Of a stretch of DNA of 64,000 nucleotides, positions 54,806 through 63,252 are shown one piece after another; position 1 is the stretch's first letter; the number at the start of each line of letters is the position of its first letter. The stretch comes from Bacteroidales bacterium (GTDB lineage: Bacteria; Bacteroidota; Bacteroidia; Bacteroidales; JAIOZK01), in contig JAIOZK010000007.1 in NCBI GenBank assembly GCA_021740625.1, positions 1-64,000 of the forward strand. Reading direction: 5' to 3'. A program made the translations under genes and the position numbers. The notes beneath the pieces were generated by a model that was not told where the DNA came from, made no database searches, and saw nothing but the letters and a program-made list of their open reading frames with translations.

Positions 54806-56911
54806 ATGGCAAGGAAGCTGAAAAATATTTTTCTCAAATCCTGGTTTCTGGCCTTAACAGTTACTTTGCTGGTGATTTTTTTGCTGCCGGATATTTTCAA
54901 TAAATACAAGATCGAACTTTTTGAAAAAGGTTCATTAGGAGGTGAAAGCAGGTTACGCGCACATTTGTTTGATATCGATCATGACGGATACAGCGAAAGA
55001 ATACATTCCCTGCTTGATCCGGATGGCTTTCTTGCTCTGCAAATATTCCAGGAAGATGGCGGTCTTGTGGACCAGTGGAATGTGGAAGGCACACTCCTGG
55101 ATAAAGGTGGAGAACGATTAATATTCGGGGATTATGACCGGGATAGCCTCCCGGAGATTTATGTTTTTCATCAATTAAAAGACACGGTTTTTCTGGATTG
55201 CTTTGAACCCATGGATAAGACAACTCCTTTTTCTTTCCAAAATAGATTCATTTGTGAGCTCACCAGAAGATATGCTAGGCCCGACCCATCGATAAATTCT
55301 TTACATTTTGCTGATATTAATAATGATGGACACATAGACCTTTTGTTTAGTTTACATGCCGGTATGTCCAAATTTCCAAGAAGACTTATTTGGTACGACA
55401 TTTTTCAAGATTCACTGCACAGCACAAAGGATATGGGAAATTTCATTGCTCCCCAAGCTGTTAATCTTGACATAGACAAAGAACTTGAGATCATTGGCCA
55501 TTGCGGTTCAGCGGGGAATGTACATGACAGCGTGGGTTACCCATACCACGATTACAGCGCCTGGTTGATGGCCTTTGATCACAAACTTGAATTTCTGTTT
55601 GAGCCTATTGAGTTTCCGGGTTTTCGATCAAATATCAGGGTTTATCCCTATCAATTTGATAAAGAAAAAGTTTTGGTAGTTTTCCACAACCATATCGGTC
55701 CGTTGAAAAATTTTCCCAAATTAATGCTGTTTGATAAGAACGGTAAACTCATGCAAAAGACCGTATTCCCTGAATCTGATAAAACCCACCGAATATTGAT
55801 CCCTTTGCCCAGCAATCCGATTCATCCTTTTTTGATCCTACACGAAACAGGTATGCTGGTACTACTAAGCGATGAACTCAAAGTAACAGACAGCATTCAT
55901 TCAAATAAGCGTTTTTTCGAAAGACTTTATTCCATGGATCTTAATGATGATGGGAAAAATGAATATGTAATTCCCACAAGAGATCATCAATTGCTAATCT
56001 ACGATCATTCCTTCAGGCATAAAACCCTCTTTGATTTTAAGGGAGATCGAATCTATACCTATTCATATCAAATCCTAAAAAGAGGCGCAAAACCATCCTT
56101 GCTTTTTGCTCAGGGAAAAAACAGCTATTATCTGTTAAGTCACAGCTTTAATTCTCTTTATTATTTTAAGTATCTGATCTACGCCGGCATTTTCCTCTTC
56201 ATCTGGCTCTTCATCCTTCTCATTCGCAAACTTCAGCTCATCCAGCTTGAAAAGAAAAACCGCATCCGCAATGAGATCGTGCAGTTGCAACTAAAGAACA
56301 TGAAAAACCAAATGAACCCCCATTTTACGTTTAATGTGTTCAATGCCATTGCTTCAAAGATCAGAAAAGAAAATCCCAAAACCTATCCCGATTTTATACA
56401 ATTCTCAAAACTGATCCGAAATACGCTGGAGTCTTCGGATAAGATCACACGTTCGTTGTCAGAAGAGATCAGTTACCTGGAAAGTTACCTGGGACTTGAG
56501 AAATTGCGCTTTCCCGATAAGTTTGATTATGAGATCGAAATCGAAGATGGAATCGACACAAGTACAAAAGTCCCCAAGATGATCCTGCAAACCTATGTGG
56601 AAAACGCCATCAAACATGGTATCCGGCATAAGGAAGGAAAAGGGCATATCGAAGTTTCCATAACAACCGATAACAAAAACATCACCATCAGCATAAAAGA
56701 TGATGGGATCGGCAGGGCAAAGGCCAAAGAGCTATCCACGGATTCAACCGGTTTCGGCTTGCAGATCATGGAAAATTACTACAAGCTTTTTAATGAATAC
56801 AATGAAGCCCGGATTGCCCATGAGATCATCGATCTTTATGATGATAATGGCGAGCCATCTGGCACCAAGGTGATGGTTAGTATTCCTTTGAAGTTTAGTT
56901 ACAGGATTTGA
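54806..56911 (+). CDS. LytS-type sensor histidine kinase with periplasmic propeller-like domain
   Basis: 701 residues from ATG 54806. The frame allows a TTG start at 54782, but that overlaps TATACTTG, a likely -7 box, so the later start is preferred. A transmembrane helix at ~13-35, a periplasmic region of about 420 residues with FG-GAP-like DxDxDG motifs (DIDHDGYSER, DINNDGHIDL, DLNDDGKNEY), a second helix (YLIYAGIFLFIWLFILLI), then a His_kinase domain (KNQMNPHFTFNVFNAIA) and ATPase (NAIKHGIRHKEG, DDGIGRAKAKE). It pairs with the LytTR regulator at 57202 and senses an extracytoplasmic signal of unknown nature. Confidence 0.93.
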   Translation: MARKLKNIFLKSWFLALTVTLLVIFLLPDIFNKYKIELFEKGSLGGESRLRAHLFDIDHDGYSERIHSLLDPDGFLALQIFQEDGGLVDQWNVEGTLLDKGGERLIFGDYDRDSLPEIYVFHQLKDTVFLDCFEPMDKTTPFSFQNRFICELTRRYARPDPSINSLHFADINNDGHIDLLFSLHAGMSKFPRRLIWYDIFQDSLHSTKDMGNFIAPQAVNLDIDKELEIIGHCGSAGNVHDSVGYPYHDYSAWLMAFDHKLEFLFEPIEFPGFRSNIRVYPYQFDKEKVLVVFHNHIGPLKNFPKLMLFDKNGKLMQKTVFPESDKTHRILIPLPSNPIHPFLILHETGMLVLLSDELKVTDSIHSNKRFFERLYSMDLNDDGKNEYVIPTRDHQLLIYDHSFRHKTLFDFKGDRIYTYSYQILKRGAKPSLLFAQGKNSYYLLSHSFNSLYYFKYLIYAGIFLFIWLFILLIRKLQLIQLEKKNRIRNEIVQLQLKNMKNQMNPHFTFNVFNAIASKIRKENPKTYPDFIQFSKLIRNTLESSDKITRSLSEEISYLESYLGLEKLRFPDKFDYEIEIEDGIDTSTKVPKMILQTYVENAIKHGIRHKEGKGHIEVSITTDNKNITISIKDDGIGRAKAKELSTDSTGFGLQIMENYYKLFNEYNEARIAHEIIDLYDDNGEPSGTKVMVSIPLKFSYRI

Positions 56912-57201
56912 AAAATAATACGGTTTTAATCAGCAGTGTTGCCAAACCCAAAGGGATCCCTCCTCAACATTTTTGCTATCGCAAAATTGTTTCGTCTGGA
57001 TTACACGTCTTTATATGTCGAGGAGGTGGGCAGAGGGGCGCGCTGCGCGCGCCCCTCTGCACTCTCTAAAAAAAAGACCAAATGTCATTCCGACCGCAGG
57101 CATTGAGCGATAGCGAAATGCCGGAGGGAGGAATCCCCTGGCGTTTTTGCAAATCCAACCAAAATTCCTTAAGTTTACAACAAATCAATCTACCTATTTG
57201 T
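56912..57201. repeat. Intergenic repeat element, copy d
   Basis: From about 56950 to 57145 this is a full copy of the composite repeat seen at 51580-51790: GGGATCCCTCCTCAACATTT, GCTATCGCAAAATTG, a 31-base GC hairpin at 57030-57060 (14-pair stem GCAGAGGGGCGCGC with loop TGC), TGTCATTCCGACCGCAGG and GAGGAATCCCCTGGCG. It separates the kinase from its response regulator and gives the regulator's frame a false 40-codon extension. Confidence 0.75.
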
Positions 57202-57960
57202 ATGAATACGGAGCAGTTGTCAGCCATTATCGTTGACGATGAAGCGGAAGCCATCAAAAACCTGGAGGCACTCCTGAAAGCGCATCAGCAAGTGGATGTA
57301 AGCGGCACTTTTCAAAATCCCGAAAAAGCCATTGGTGAAATTCAAAACAATGAACCAGACCTGCTTTTTTTGGATGTGCAAATGCCGGGCAAGTCAGGAT
57401 TTGATGTGTTGAAAGAAGTTTCAGGCGGTTTATACCAACCCATTGTGATCTTCACCACCGCCTACGAAAAATACGCCATCGAGGCCATCCGGCATGCGGC
57501 TTTCGACTTTTTGCTGAAGCCCATCAGCGAAGATGAACTGGCAAATGCACTGCAACGCATTGAAGAAAAGCAGGAGCAGCCGGATTATAGCGAAAAGCTG
57601 CAAAGCCTGTTTCAGGCCATTGGCAAACCGAAACAACTCAAATTCAACACCAGCACAGGTTTCATCCTGATCGACCCCAAAGATGTCCTCTACTGTCAGG
57701 CCAGCCGCAACTATTGCGAATTATTCCTAAACAGCGGGGAGCGCGAAGTGGTGACCTGCAATATGAACCGGGTTGGGAAAATGCTAACGAATGACCGCTT
57801 TTTCAGGATCAGCCGCTTCAACATCATCAACCTGGATTATCTGAAAAAGGTAGAACGCAAAGACCATTCATGCACTTTGCTGGCCGACGGGGAAAAAATC
57901 ATGCTAAAAGGAACGACGAAAAATCTGAAAGCTCTTGAACAAAAGCTTGGTTCTTCTTAA
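57202..57960 (+). CDS. LytTR-family response regulator
   Basis: 252 residues from ATG 57202 (MNTEQLSAIIVDDEAEAIKN). The receiver domain has DDE near the start, the phosphorylated aspartate in DLLFLDVQMPGKSG, and TTAYEKYAIEAIRHAAFDFLLKP. The LytTR DNA-binding domain (~150-250) has FILIDPKDVLYCQASRNYCELF and FRISRFNIINLDYLKKVER. It should be phosphorylated by the LytS-type kinase at 54806 and control its targets by binding DNA through the LytTR beta-domain. A longer frame start lies inside the repeat element and is rejected. Confidence 0.93.
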   Translation: MNTEQLSAIIVDDEAEAIKNLEALLKAHQQVDVSGTFQNPEKAIGEIQNNEPDLLFLDVQMPGKSGFDVLKEVSGGLYQPIVIFTTAYEKYAIEAIRHAAFDFLLKPISEDELANALQRIEEKQEQPDYSEKLQSLFQAIGKPKQLKFNTSTGFILIDPKDVLYCQASRNYCELFLNSGEREVVTCNMNRVGKMLTNDRFFRISRFNIINLDYLKKVERKDHSCTLLADGEKIMLKGTTKNLKALEQKLGSS

Positions 57961-57965
57961 TGAAC

Positions 57966-58190
57966 TCAGATTTTTTTCCAATGAAAATCCGGTTTCAGCA
58001 TGCCTTTGCATATCGGGCAGGGATGCACGGAAAGAGAAATATATCCGCAATTCACACAACGGAAATATTTTGTGCAGAGTAAAGGTGCATCCTTCATCAT
58101 TTTATTTAGTTTTTCATCTTTGTTTGATCTTTCCATATCCTGTATTGTGCTATTCACCTCAGAAATATAATGATAATCATTTTCATTCAT
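57966..58190 (-). CDS. Small zinc-ribbon protein
   Basis: 74 residues. The C-terminal half has two CxxC pairs, YFRCVNCGYISL and HPCPICKGML, forming a rubredoxin-like zinc or iron ribbon as at the end of rubrerythrins; a further cysteine lies nearby (LLCTKY). The N-terminal 35 residues are acidic and helical. It is convergent with the LytTR gene, five bases apart. It could be a small regulator or an electron carrier; no named family is certain. Confidence 0.65.
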   Translation of the reverse strand: MNENDYHYISEVNSTIQDMERSNKDEKLNKMMKDAPLLCTKYFRCVNCGYISLSVHPCPICKGMLKPDFHWKKI

Positions 58191-58335
58191 TGCCCGGAAT
58201 CAGTTGATTTCCCGAAAATCTTTTTTAATGTGATGAAGCGGTTCTTTGCGGGTATGAAGCGTTTTAGAGGATCGCACCGCAAATCGAATATCTTTAAATC
58301 CTGCCGGCAGGTACGGTGTGCAATCGCTAAATCAA

Positions 58336-58755
58336 TTATTCTTTCTTCAGCAAATCCCTGATCTCTTCCAGTAATTTTTCCTCTTTTGAAGGAGCAGGCT
58401 GAGGAGCCGGCCTGGCTTCTTCTTTTTTCTTCATCCGGTTCATGCCTTTCACCACCCAGAATATGACCAGGGCGATGATGAGGAAGTTGATGAGGGCTTG
58501 AATGAACAGGCCATAATCAATAGTGACGGCGTCCCTTATTATTTCATTGTTTTCATCATAAACTGCTTTTTTCAAAACGATCCGCAAATAGTTAAAATCA
58601 GAATCATTGATCAAAAGGCCGATGGGGGGCATGATGATATTGTTGACAAGTATGTTTACGATCTTACCAAATGCAGCGCCGATAATGATACCAATGGCCA
58701 TGTCGACCACGCTGCCACGTTTTATGAATGTTTTGAATTCTTTGACAAATCCCAT
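58336..58755 (-). CDS. mscL: Large-conductance mechanosensitive channel MscL
   Basis: 139 residues from the ATG ending at 58755; an ATG 11 codons upstream (58788) is possible but MGFVKEFKTFIKRGSVVDMA is the usual MscL start. It has the pore helix MAIGIIIGAAFGKIVNILVNNIIMPPIG, a short periplasmic loop and the second helix LFIQALINFLIIALVIFWVVKGMNR, with a charged C-terminal helix (SKEEKLLEEIRDLLKKE). It opens at high membrane tension to protect cells from osmotic downshock. With two broken mscS genes nearby, it may be the only intact channel of this type in the window. Confidence 0.93.
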   Translation of the reverse strand: MGFVKEFKTFIKRGSVVDMAIGIIIGAAFGKIVNILVNNIIMPPIGLLINDSDFNYLRIVLKKAVYDENNEIIRDAVTIDYGLFIQALINFLIIALVIFWVVKGMNRMKKKEEARPAPQPAPSKEEKLLEEIRDLLKKE

Positions 58756-58844
58756 AATAATCAATTTGAATGAATTGCTATCATTCAAATCTACAAATAA
58801 TAAAACAAATTTTTGGGTGGTTTGGAATCATTAAACTAACAAGA

Positions 58845-59963
58845 CTAATCCTCTACCCACTGATGCTTCATAAAACGAATTTTGTAAAGTGTATAATCCA
58901 GGGTGTTTTTCATAAACTCAGGGGTCTGGTCTGTCCAGGTAGTGCCTGCATCTTTCGAATAAATGACCTGGGCATACTCTTCTGCACCACCCGGGCTCCC
59001 GCATACCCAGATATGGGTTTCATCCTGTATGGCGATACCCAGCAACCAGTCGTTGGTCTGTGGATAATACTTTGTCCAGTTCTGTCCGCCATCGGAAGTG
59101 CTGAAGAAAGATCCGAAATCGAGTGCAAGATAAGCTTCTGTTTCGCTCAGCAGGAACAGGTCGTTGGCATCACCGGTTCCGACTGCCGGAACTGATACAT
59201 CGGTCCATGTTGTACCATTATCTGTTGACCTGACAGTAAATGCTCCGAATCCTCCGATGGCCCAGATGCTGTTCCCATAGAGCTTGATGGCGAGATAATG
59301 GCCGTTTGTTCCTATGGCAGGTGTAATGTTCAGATCTTTGATCGGATCAGGCCTTTCCCAACTGGCGCCACCATCCATGGTATGCAACATGATGGGGGTT
59401 GTGTCAGGGGCAAAATAATCACCCACTACCCAAATATCATTAACCGTATTGACAGCAATTCTCAGGAAATTACATTCCTTGTATTTATCCGGAACATTGA
59501 TCCTGTTCCAGGAACCACCCAAGTTGTCTGAGTGGTAAATACTTCCCGAATCACCCACAATAAACAAATGTTCATTGTTAAGATTATAGATACAACAATA
59601 ATCGGCATTGATCAGATCGGCCGCTCCCGCCGGACTCCAGTTATTTCCCCCGTCCGTGGATTTCAACACATGGGGCGTTCCGTCTTCCGTGTGATCTCCA
59701 ACCGTTAGAAGGGTATTTTCATCAATGATACAAATGTCTTCCAGGCCGGTTAGCAATTGGTCAGCGTTTGATTGTGCGTTCCAGTTCTTACCACCGTCTT
59801 TGGTATGGATCAGAAAACCGTTGGTGTTCTGGTAGGCTCCCACAGCCCATCCATAATAAGCAAATTTCGGAATGACAGGTTTTGATTCGTTAGCTTTTTT
59901 ACAGCCAGGCCAGGCAATGAACAGCAGGCTAATAACCAGCAATAAAGTGATTGTTTTTTTCAT
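58845..59963 (-). CDS. YCF48/BNR-repeat lipoprotein
   Basis: 372 residues. The signal peptide has a lipobox (FIAWPGCKK, cysteine near residue 21). The mature part has repeats of the BNR/Asp-box type, each with HxxDGGxxWxx (HTKDGGKNWN, KSTDGGNNWSP, HTMDGGASWER, STSDGGQNWTK, YSKDAGTTWTD), as in the YCF48-type photosystem assembly-like propellers widely found in non-photosynthetic bacteria. It probably binds ligands or assists folding in the periplasm. Confidence 0.88.
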   Translation of the reverse strand: MKKTITLLLVISLLFIAWPGCKKANESKPVIPKFAYYGWAVGAYQNTNGFLIHTKDGGKNWNAQSNADQLLTGLEDICIIDENTLLTVGDHTEDGTPHVLKSTDGGNNWSPAGAADLINADYCCIYNLNNEHLFIVGDSGSIYHSDNLGGSWNRINVPDKYKECNFLRIAVNTVNDIWVVGDYFAPDTTPIMLHTMDGGASWERPDPIKDLNITPAIGTNGHYLAIKLYGNSIWAIGGFGAFTVRSTDNGTTWTDVSVPAVGTGDANDLFLLSETEAYLALDFGSFFSTSDGGQNWTKYYPQTNDWLLGIAIQDETHIWVCGSPGGAEEYAQVIYSKDAGTTWTDQTPEFMKNTLDYTLYKIRFMKHQWVED

Positions 59964-60040
59964 TTGGTTTGGATTTAATTACAGGCCATAAATTTAGTTT
60001 ATATCCAAACAATTGTCAATCTAAATTTCATGAGCACCTT

Positions 60041-61081
60041 TTAGCGGCAAATCAGAACTTTTTCAATGATAAGGGTTTCTGGTTTATAAATCCGCAGAAA
60101 ATAAATTCCCGGTTTCAGTTCCTGTGTGTCAATCTGAAAATTCTGCTCACCCCAGAATGCACGATTGGCTATAGTTCTGACCAGGCTACCCTGTGAGTTG
60201 ATCAGTTCGACCTGTGTTTTACTGATCCTGGAATTTTTGATACTGACATTCAATCGCTCGTGCACAGGATTCGGAAAAATCCTGTATTGGATCTGATTTT
60301 CATAAGCATTTTGATCCATGCCTACATTGAAAGGTTCATAATTGACAATAATACGGTGATAGGCAGAAAACACATCCATGGTATCAATATCATAATAGCC
60401 GCTGATGCCGCCATACATATAATTGGTATAAAACTCGTCATTTTCATTGTATCCATCGCAAACAAAAAAATGTCCCTGCCAGGAACCCGGCTCCCACGGC
60501 GGTGGACTATCGGGCGTTCGTCCATCAATCAGTATGGGGCGGCCCTGGTCCAGTTCGTTCTTAAAGATTTCAATCCATTCTTCCCTTGTATAGTCCCATC
60601 TTTGCAAAACGTCCATCTCTTCGCTGTAATACATATAATCCTGCATGGCCTGGGGGATACGCATGATACCATCTGTAAATCCTATCATGATATCTTCCCC
60701 AATGGCACCACAGGCCAGGAACAACATGGCAGTTTCATGGTATATATCTTCAGGATCGTTCCAGTCAAGTTCATAGGGCATATCTGAATAATCAAGATCC
60801 ATATTTTCCAGATCAATGTACCAATGATGACCGAAAAAATCATCGAAGTCGAGTACGCCATTCCCGTTGATCGGATACTGCCAGTAATGTAAGATCCTGG
60901 CCATGGCCGTATATCCACATGCATTACCTGCATGACCGTTCACGCCCTGGTCGTCTTCAGGATAATACGCATTATAGGGCCACTGAAAGGTTTGCCAGTT
61001 GTTCTGTATGAGCGGTTCAAGCTGCGACCATGCATTGAAAGTGATCAATAAGCCCAGAATCAATGTAGATAGTAGTTTCAT
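60041..61081 (-). CDS. C10 (streptopain-family) cysteine protease with T9SS tail
   Basis: 346 residues: signal peptide (~1-19), a C10 catalytic domain (~25-255), and a T9SS type A tail (YRIFPNPVHERLNVSIK ... IEKVLICR). The nucleophile is Cys55 in GNACGYTAMARILHYWQYP and the histidine is His204 in WQGHFFVCDGY. The usual inhibitory propeptide of ~100 residues before the catalytic domain is missing, and the NWGWGG motif after the histidine reads TNYMYGG, lacking both tryptophans. It may be a secreted protease with altered activation or an inactive relative. Confidence 0.85.
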   Translation of the reverse strand: MKLLSTLILGLLITFNAWSQLEPLIQNNWQTFQWPYNAYYPEDDQGVNGHAGNACGYTAMARILHYWQYPINGNGVLDFDDFFGHHWYIDLENMDLDYSDMPYELDWNDPEDIYHETAMLFLACGAIGEDIMIGFTDGIMRIPQAMQDYMYYSEEMDVLQRWDYTREEWIEIFKNELDQGRPILIDGRTPDSPPPWEPGSWQGHFFVCDGYNENDEFYTNYMYGGISGYYDIDTMDVFSAYHRIIVNYEPFNVGMDQNAYENQIQYRIFPNPVHERLNVSIKNSRISKTQVELINSQGSLVRTIANRAFWGEQNFQIDTQELKPGIYFLRIYKPETLIIEKVLICR

Positions 61082-61310
61082 AAGGCATGTGTTTTCTTTG
61101 TTAATAGAATAACAAAGAAAAGGAAAAAATTGAATGGCAATGTTAAATTTTTATTAATTGGAACGAGGAATCGTAAACAAAAAGTACTTCCCTCACCAGG
61201 CTGGTTTTTCATGTGGATGGTTTCTTCTATCAGGTCAAAATATTCTTTTACCATTACCAGTTCTGTGAAAATGAACTATCCCGAGGCAAGCCTGCGTGGT
61301 ATCAATTTGA

Positions 61311-62306
61311 TTAAACCTCATATCCCCTGGAAACGTAGTAGGATGCTTTGTCAAAGAAAAGCATCATCCTTCTTTCCAGCTCCAGCGTGGTGTAAATATC
61401 AATGGTTTTATTCCACATCTTTTGTGAAAGGGCAAATTCCCAGATATGTTTTCTGGTCAGGCTGAGGGCACTGATCATTTCACTGAGGGCAAAACCTTCC
61501 TGTTTTCTTTCTCTGCCCAGTTGTTCATAATAATCCTGAATATCTTTTGTGGAATAACAACCACCCAGCCATTTTCCAAACTGCCTGATCACTTCTTTGT
61601 TTTTCTCGCAATATAGGCGGGTATTTGCTCTTGCATATGATGGTGTACTTTTGTTATTCCTGACGTCGTCCATCCACCTGCCGGCAATTACATCGGCATT
61701 ATTTTCCACGATGCGAATGAGTTTGTCCGAAAGGAAATCTCCCCTGGGTCCATCTTCCTGCTGATTTACTGAAAGCTTGAATGAATCTACAATGGCCCAG
61801 TATTCTTTCTTATTTCGCATCCATTTTTCAATTGCATTAATGTTGGACTGAAATGCCATTTCAGGCAAATTGTCCAGTGGAAAAAACCCCACTTCCCCGG
61901 CGTCATCGCCAGCCCGTAAATTCCTGCCGATCCATTCTGTTTCAAAAGTCAGGTAAAGCAGGTCTCCATAGGTATTACTATTGCCAGATTCCACATTGAC
62001 CAGTGAAAGAATGCGTCCTTTGATCCCCGCTTCTTCCTGCAGCTCTCTCAAGGCAGCATGTTCAATACTTTCGCCCGATTCTGCGAAGCCCATGGGAAGG
62101 CACCAGTATCCCCTGAAAGGATCGAATTTCCTTTTTACCAGCAGGATCTCACGATCTCTTATCACGATATTCGAAGCCACCGGAAGGGGATTATCATAAA
62201 AGAAAACCTGGCAGTTATTGCAAAATTCACGTTTGGTTTCACCTTCCATTTTGCATTCTGTCTTTGCACCACAGTAGGGGCAATATTTTCTTTTCCTTTC
62301 AGTCAT
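61311..62306 (-). CDS. NUDIX hydrolase fused to an RsbRD-type helical domain
   Basis: 331 residues. An N-terminal zinc ribbon has Cys9, Cys12, Cys29 and Cys32. The NUDIX box GFAESGESIEHAALRELQEEAGI is at residues 73-95, as in NADH pyrophosphatase-like NUDIX proteins. From about residue 180, NNADVIAGRWMDDVRNNKST...YARANTRLYCEKNKEVIRQFGKWL resembles the N-terminal RsbRD domain of stressosome and sensor proteins. I have not seen this combination as a standard family. It overlaps the methyltransferase gene upstream by eight bases, so they are translated together. Confidence 0.85.
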   Translation of the reverse strand: MTERKRKYCPYCGAKTECKMEGETKREFCNNCQVFFYDNPLPVASNIVIRDREILLVKRKFDPFRGYWCLPMGFAESGESIEHAALRELQEEAGIKGRILSLVNVESGNSNTYGDLLYLTFETEWIGRNLRAGDDAGEVGFFPLDNLPEMAFQSNINAIEKWMRNKKEYWAIVDSFKLSVNQQEDGPRGDFLSDKLIRIVENNADVIAGRWMDDVRNNKSTPSYARANTRLYCEKNKEVIRQFGKWLGGCYSTKDIQDYYEQLGRERKQEGFALSEMISALSLTRKHIWEFALSQKMWNKTIDIYTTLELERRMMLFFDKASYYVSRGYEV

Positions 62307-63144
62307 ATCTTGGTAGTTTTTTAGGGCGTGAACAAATAAATATCATATCATCTTTGGTGATCCTGAATTTTTTTCCTTTTTGCATGTCTGTGCGGACGGA
62401 CTTCAGTAATTTTTCTTCCATATCAATATTTACATGTTCAGGAATGAAGAACCGATGCTTAAACTGGAAATAACTTACAAAATCATCAAAATCCTTTACT
62501 TTAAAAAGCAGGCAGCTTCTGTACTTTTTTCGGATGACTTCATGAAAACAAGGATTCAGGAAATTCATGGCATTCCGACTTGAAAAAAATCCGATCAGTT
62601 TTTCATAAGGCAATTCCCCGGATACCTCCACATTCCTTTTACGCAAAAAATGACGCACATAATCCGTGAATTCCTGCATATGCGGAATGGCATGTGTGAT
62701 GATCACAAAATGGCCGTCTTTTTTCATTTTTTTTATAACATCCGGTACGATCCAGGGGAAAAAATACATGGCATAGCTACAGATCACCAGATCGATGGTG
62801 TTATCCGGAATTTCCCGGATCGAGCAAACACCATCGCCAAGGAAATTACCCGGAATGCCTGTTTCCTCGCAAGATTCCAGATATAGTTGCTGGTATTCAG
62901 GATAGCGGTCAATACCTGTGACCCTTGAACCTGCAGGTATTTTCCCCTTCAATGCCCTGGTAAAAAACCCGAAACCGCAACCCAGGTCCAGGATGTTGCG
63001 TGAATTTCTAAGATTCAATGTTTTCAGGGCTTCATACCTGACATCACGCTTGCTGGTAAGATGCCGGATAATTATCCCTGTCACCTCTTTGTGTGTATGC
63101 ACATCCCTGAAAACTTCAGCCAGTTTGTTCCCTGTATCTATCAT
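62299..63144 (-). CDS. Class I SAM-dependent methyltransferase
   Basis: 281 residues. The glycine-rich motif I is ILDLGCGFGFFTRALKGKIPAGSRVTGID, followed by an acidic loop and a motif II/III region (GDGVCSIREIPDNTIDLVICSYAMYFFPWIVPDVIKKM). The C-terminal part is charged and of unknown role. The substrate is not clear. Its stop overlaps the NUDIX start by eight bases. Confidence 0.88.
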   Translation of the reverse strand: MIDTGNKLAEVFRDVHTHKEVTGIIIRHLTSKRDVRYEALKTLNLRNSRNILDLGCGFGFFTRALKGKIPAGSRVTGIDRYPEYQQLYLESCEETGIPGNFLGDGVCSIREIPDNTIDLVICSYAMYFFPWIVPDVIKKMKKDGHFVIITHAIPHMQEFTDYVRHFLRKRNVEVSGELPYEKLIGFFSSRNAMNFLNPCFHEVIRKKYRSCLLFKVKDFDDFVSYFQFKHRFFIPEHVNIDMEEKLLKSVRTDMQKGKKFRITKDDMIFICSRPKKLPRYD

Positions 63145-63252
63145 TTTTTAAGCTTCCTGAAAAAACAGGCTTGCTCTTTTAAAGGTAAGACAAAATAAAG
63201 AAAAATTGCAAATTTGTTTTTTTTAACGAAATTTGTTCTAAATCAATCATGC

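Noticed and set aside
57082-57201. 40-codon N-terminal extension of the LytTR regulator
   Set aside because: The extension is translated repeat element; the receiver domain starts at ATG 57202.
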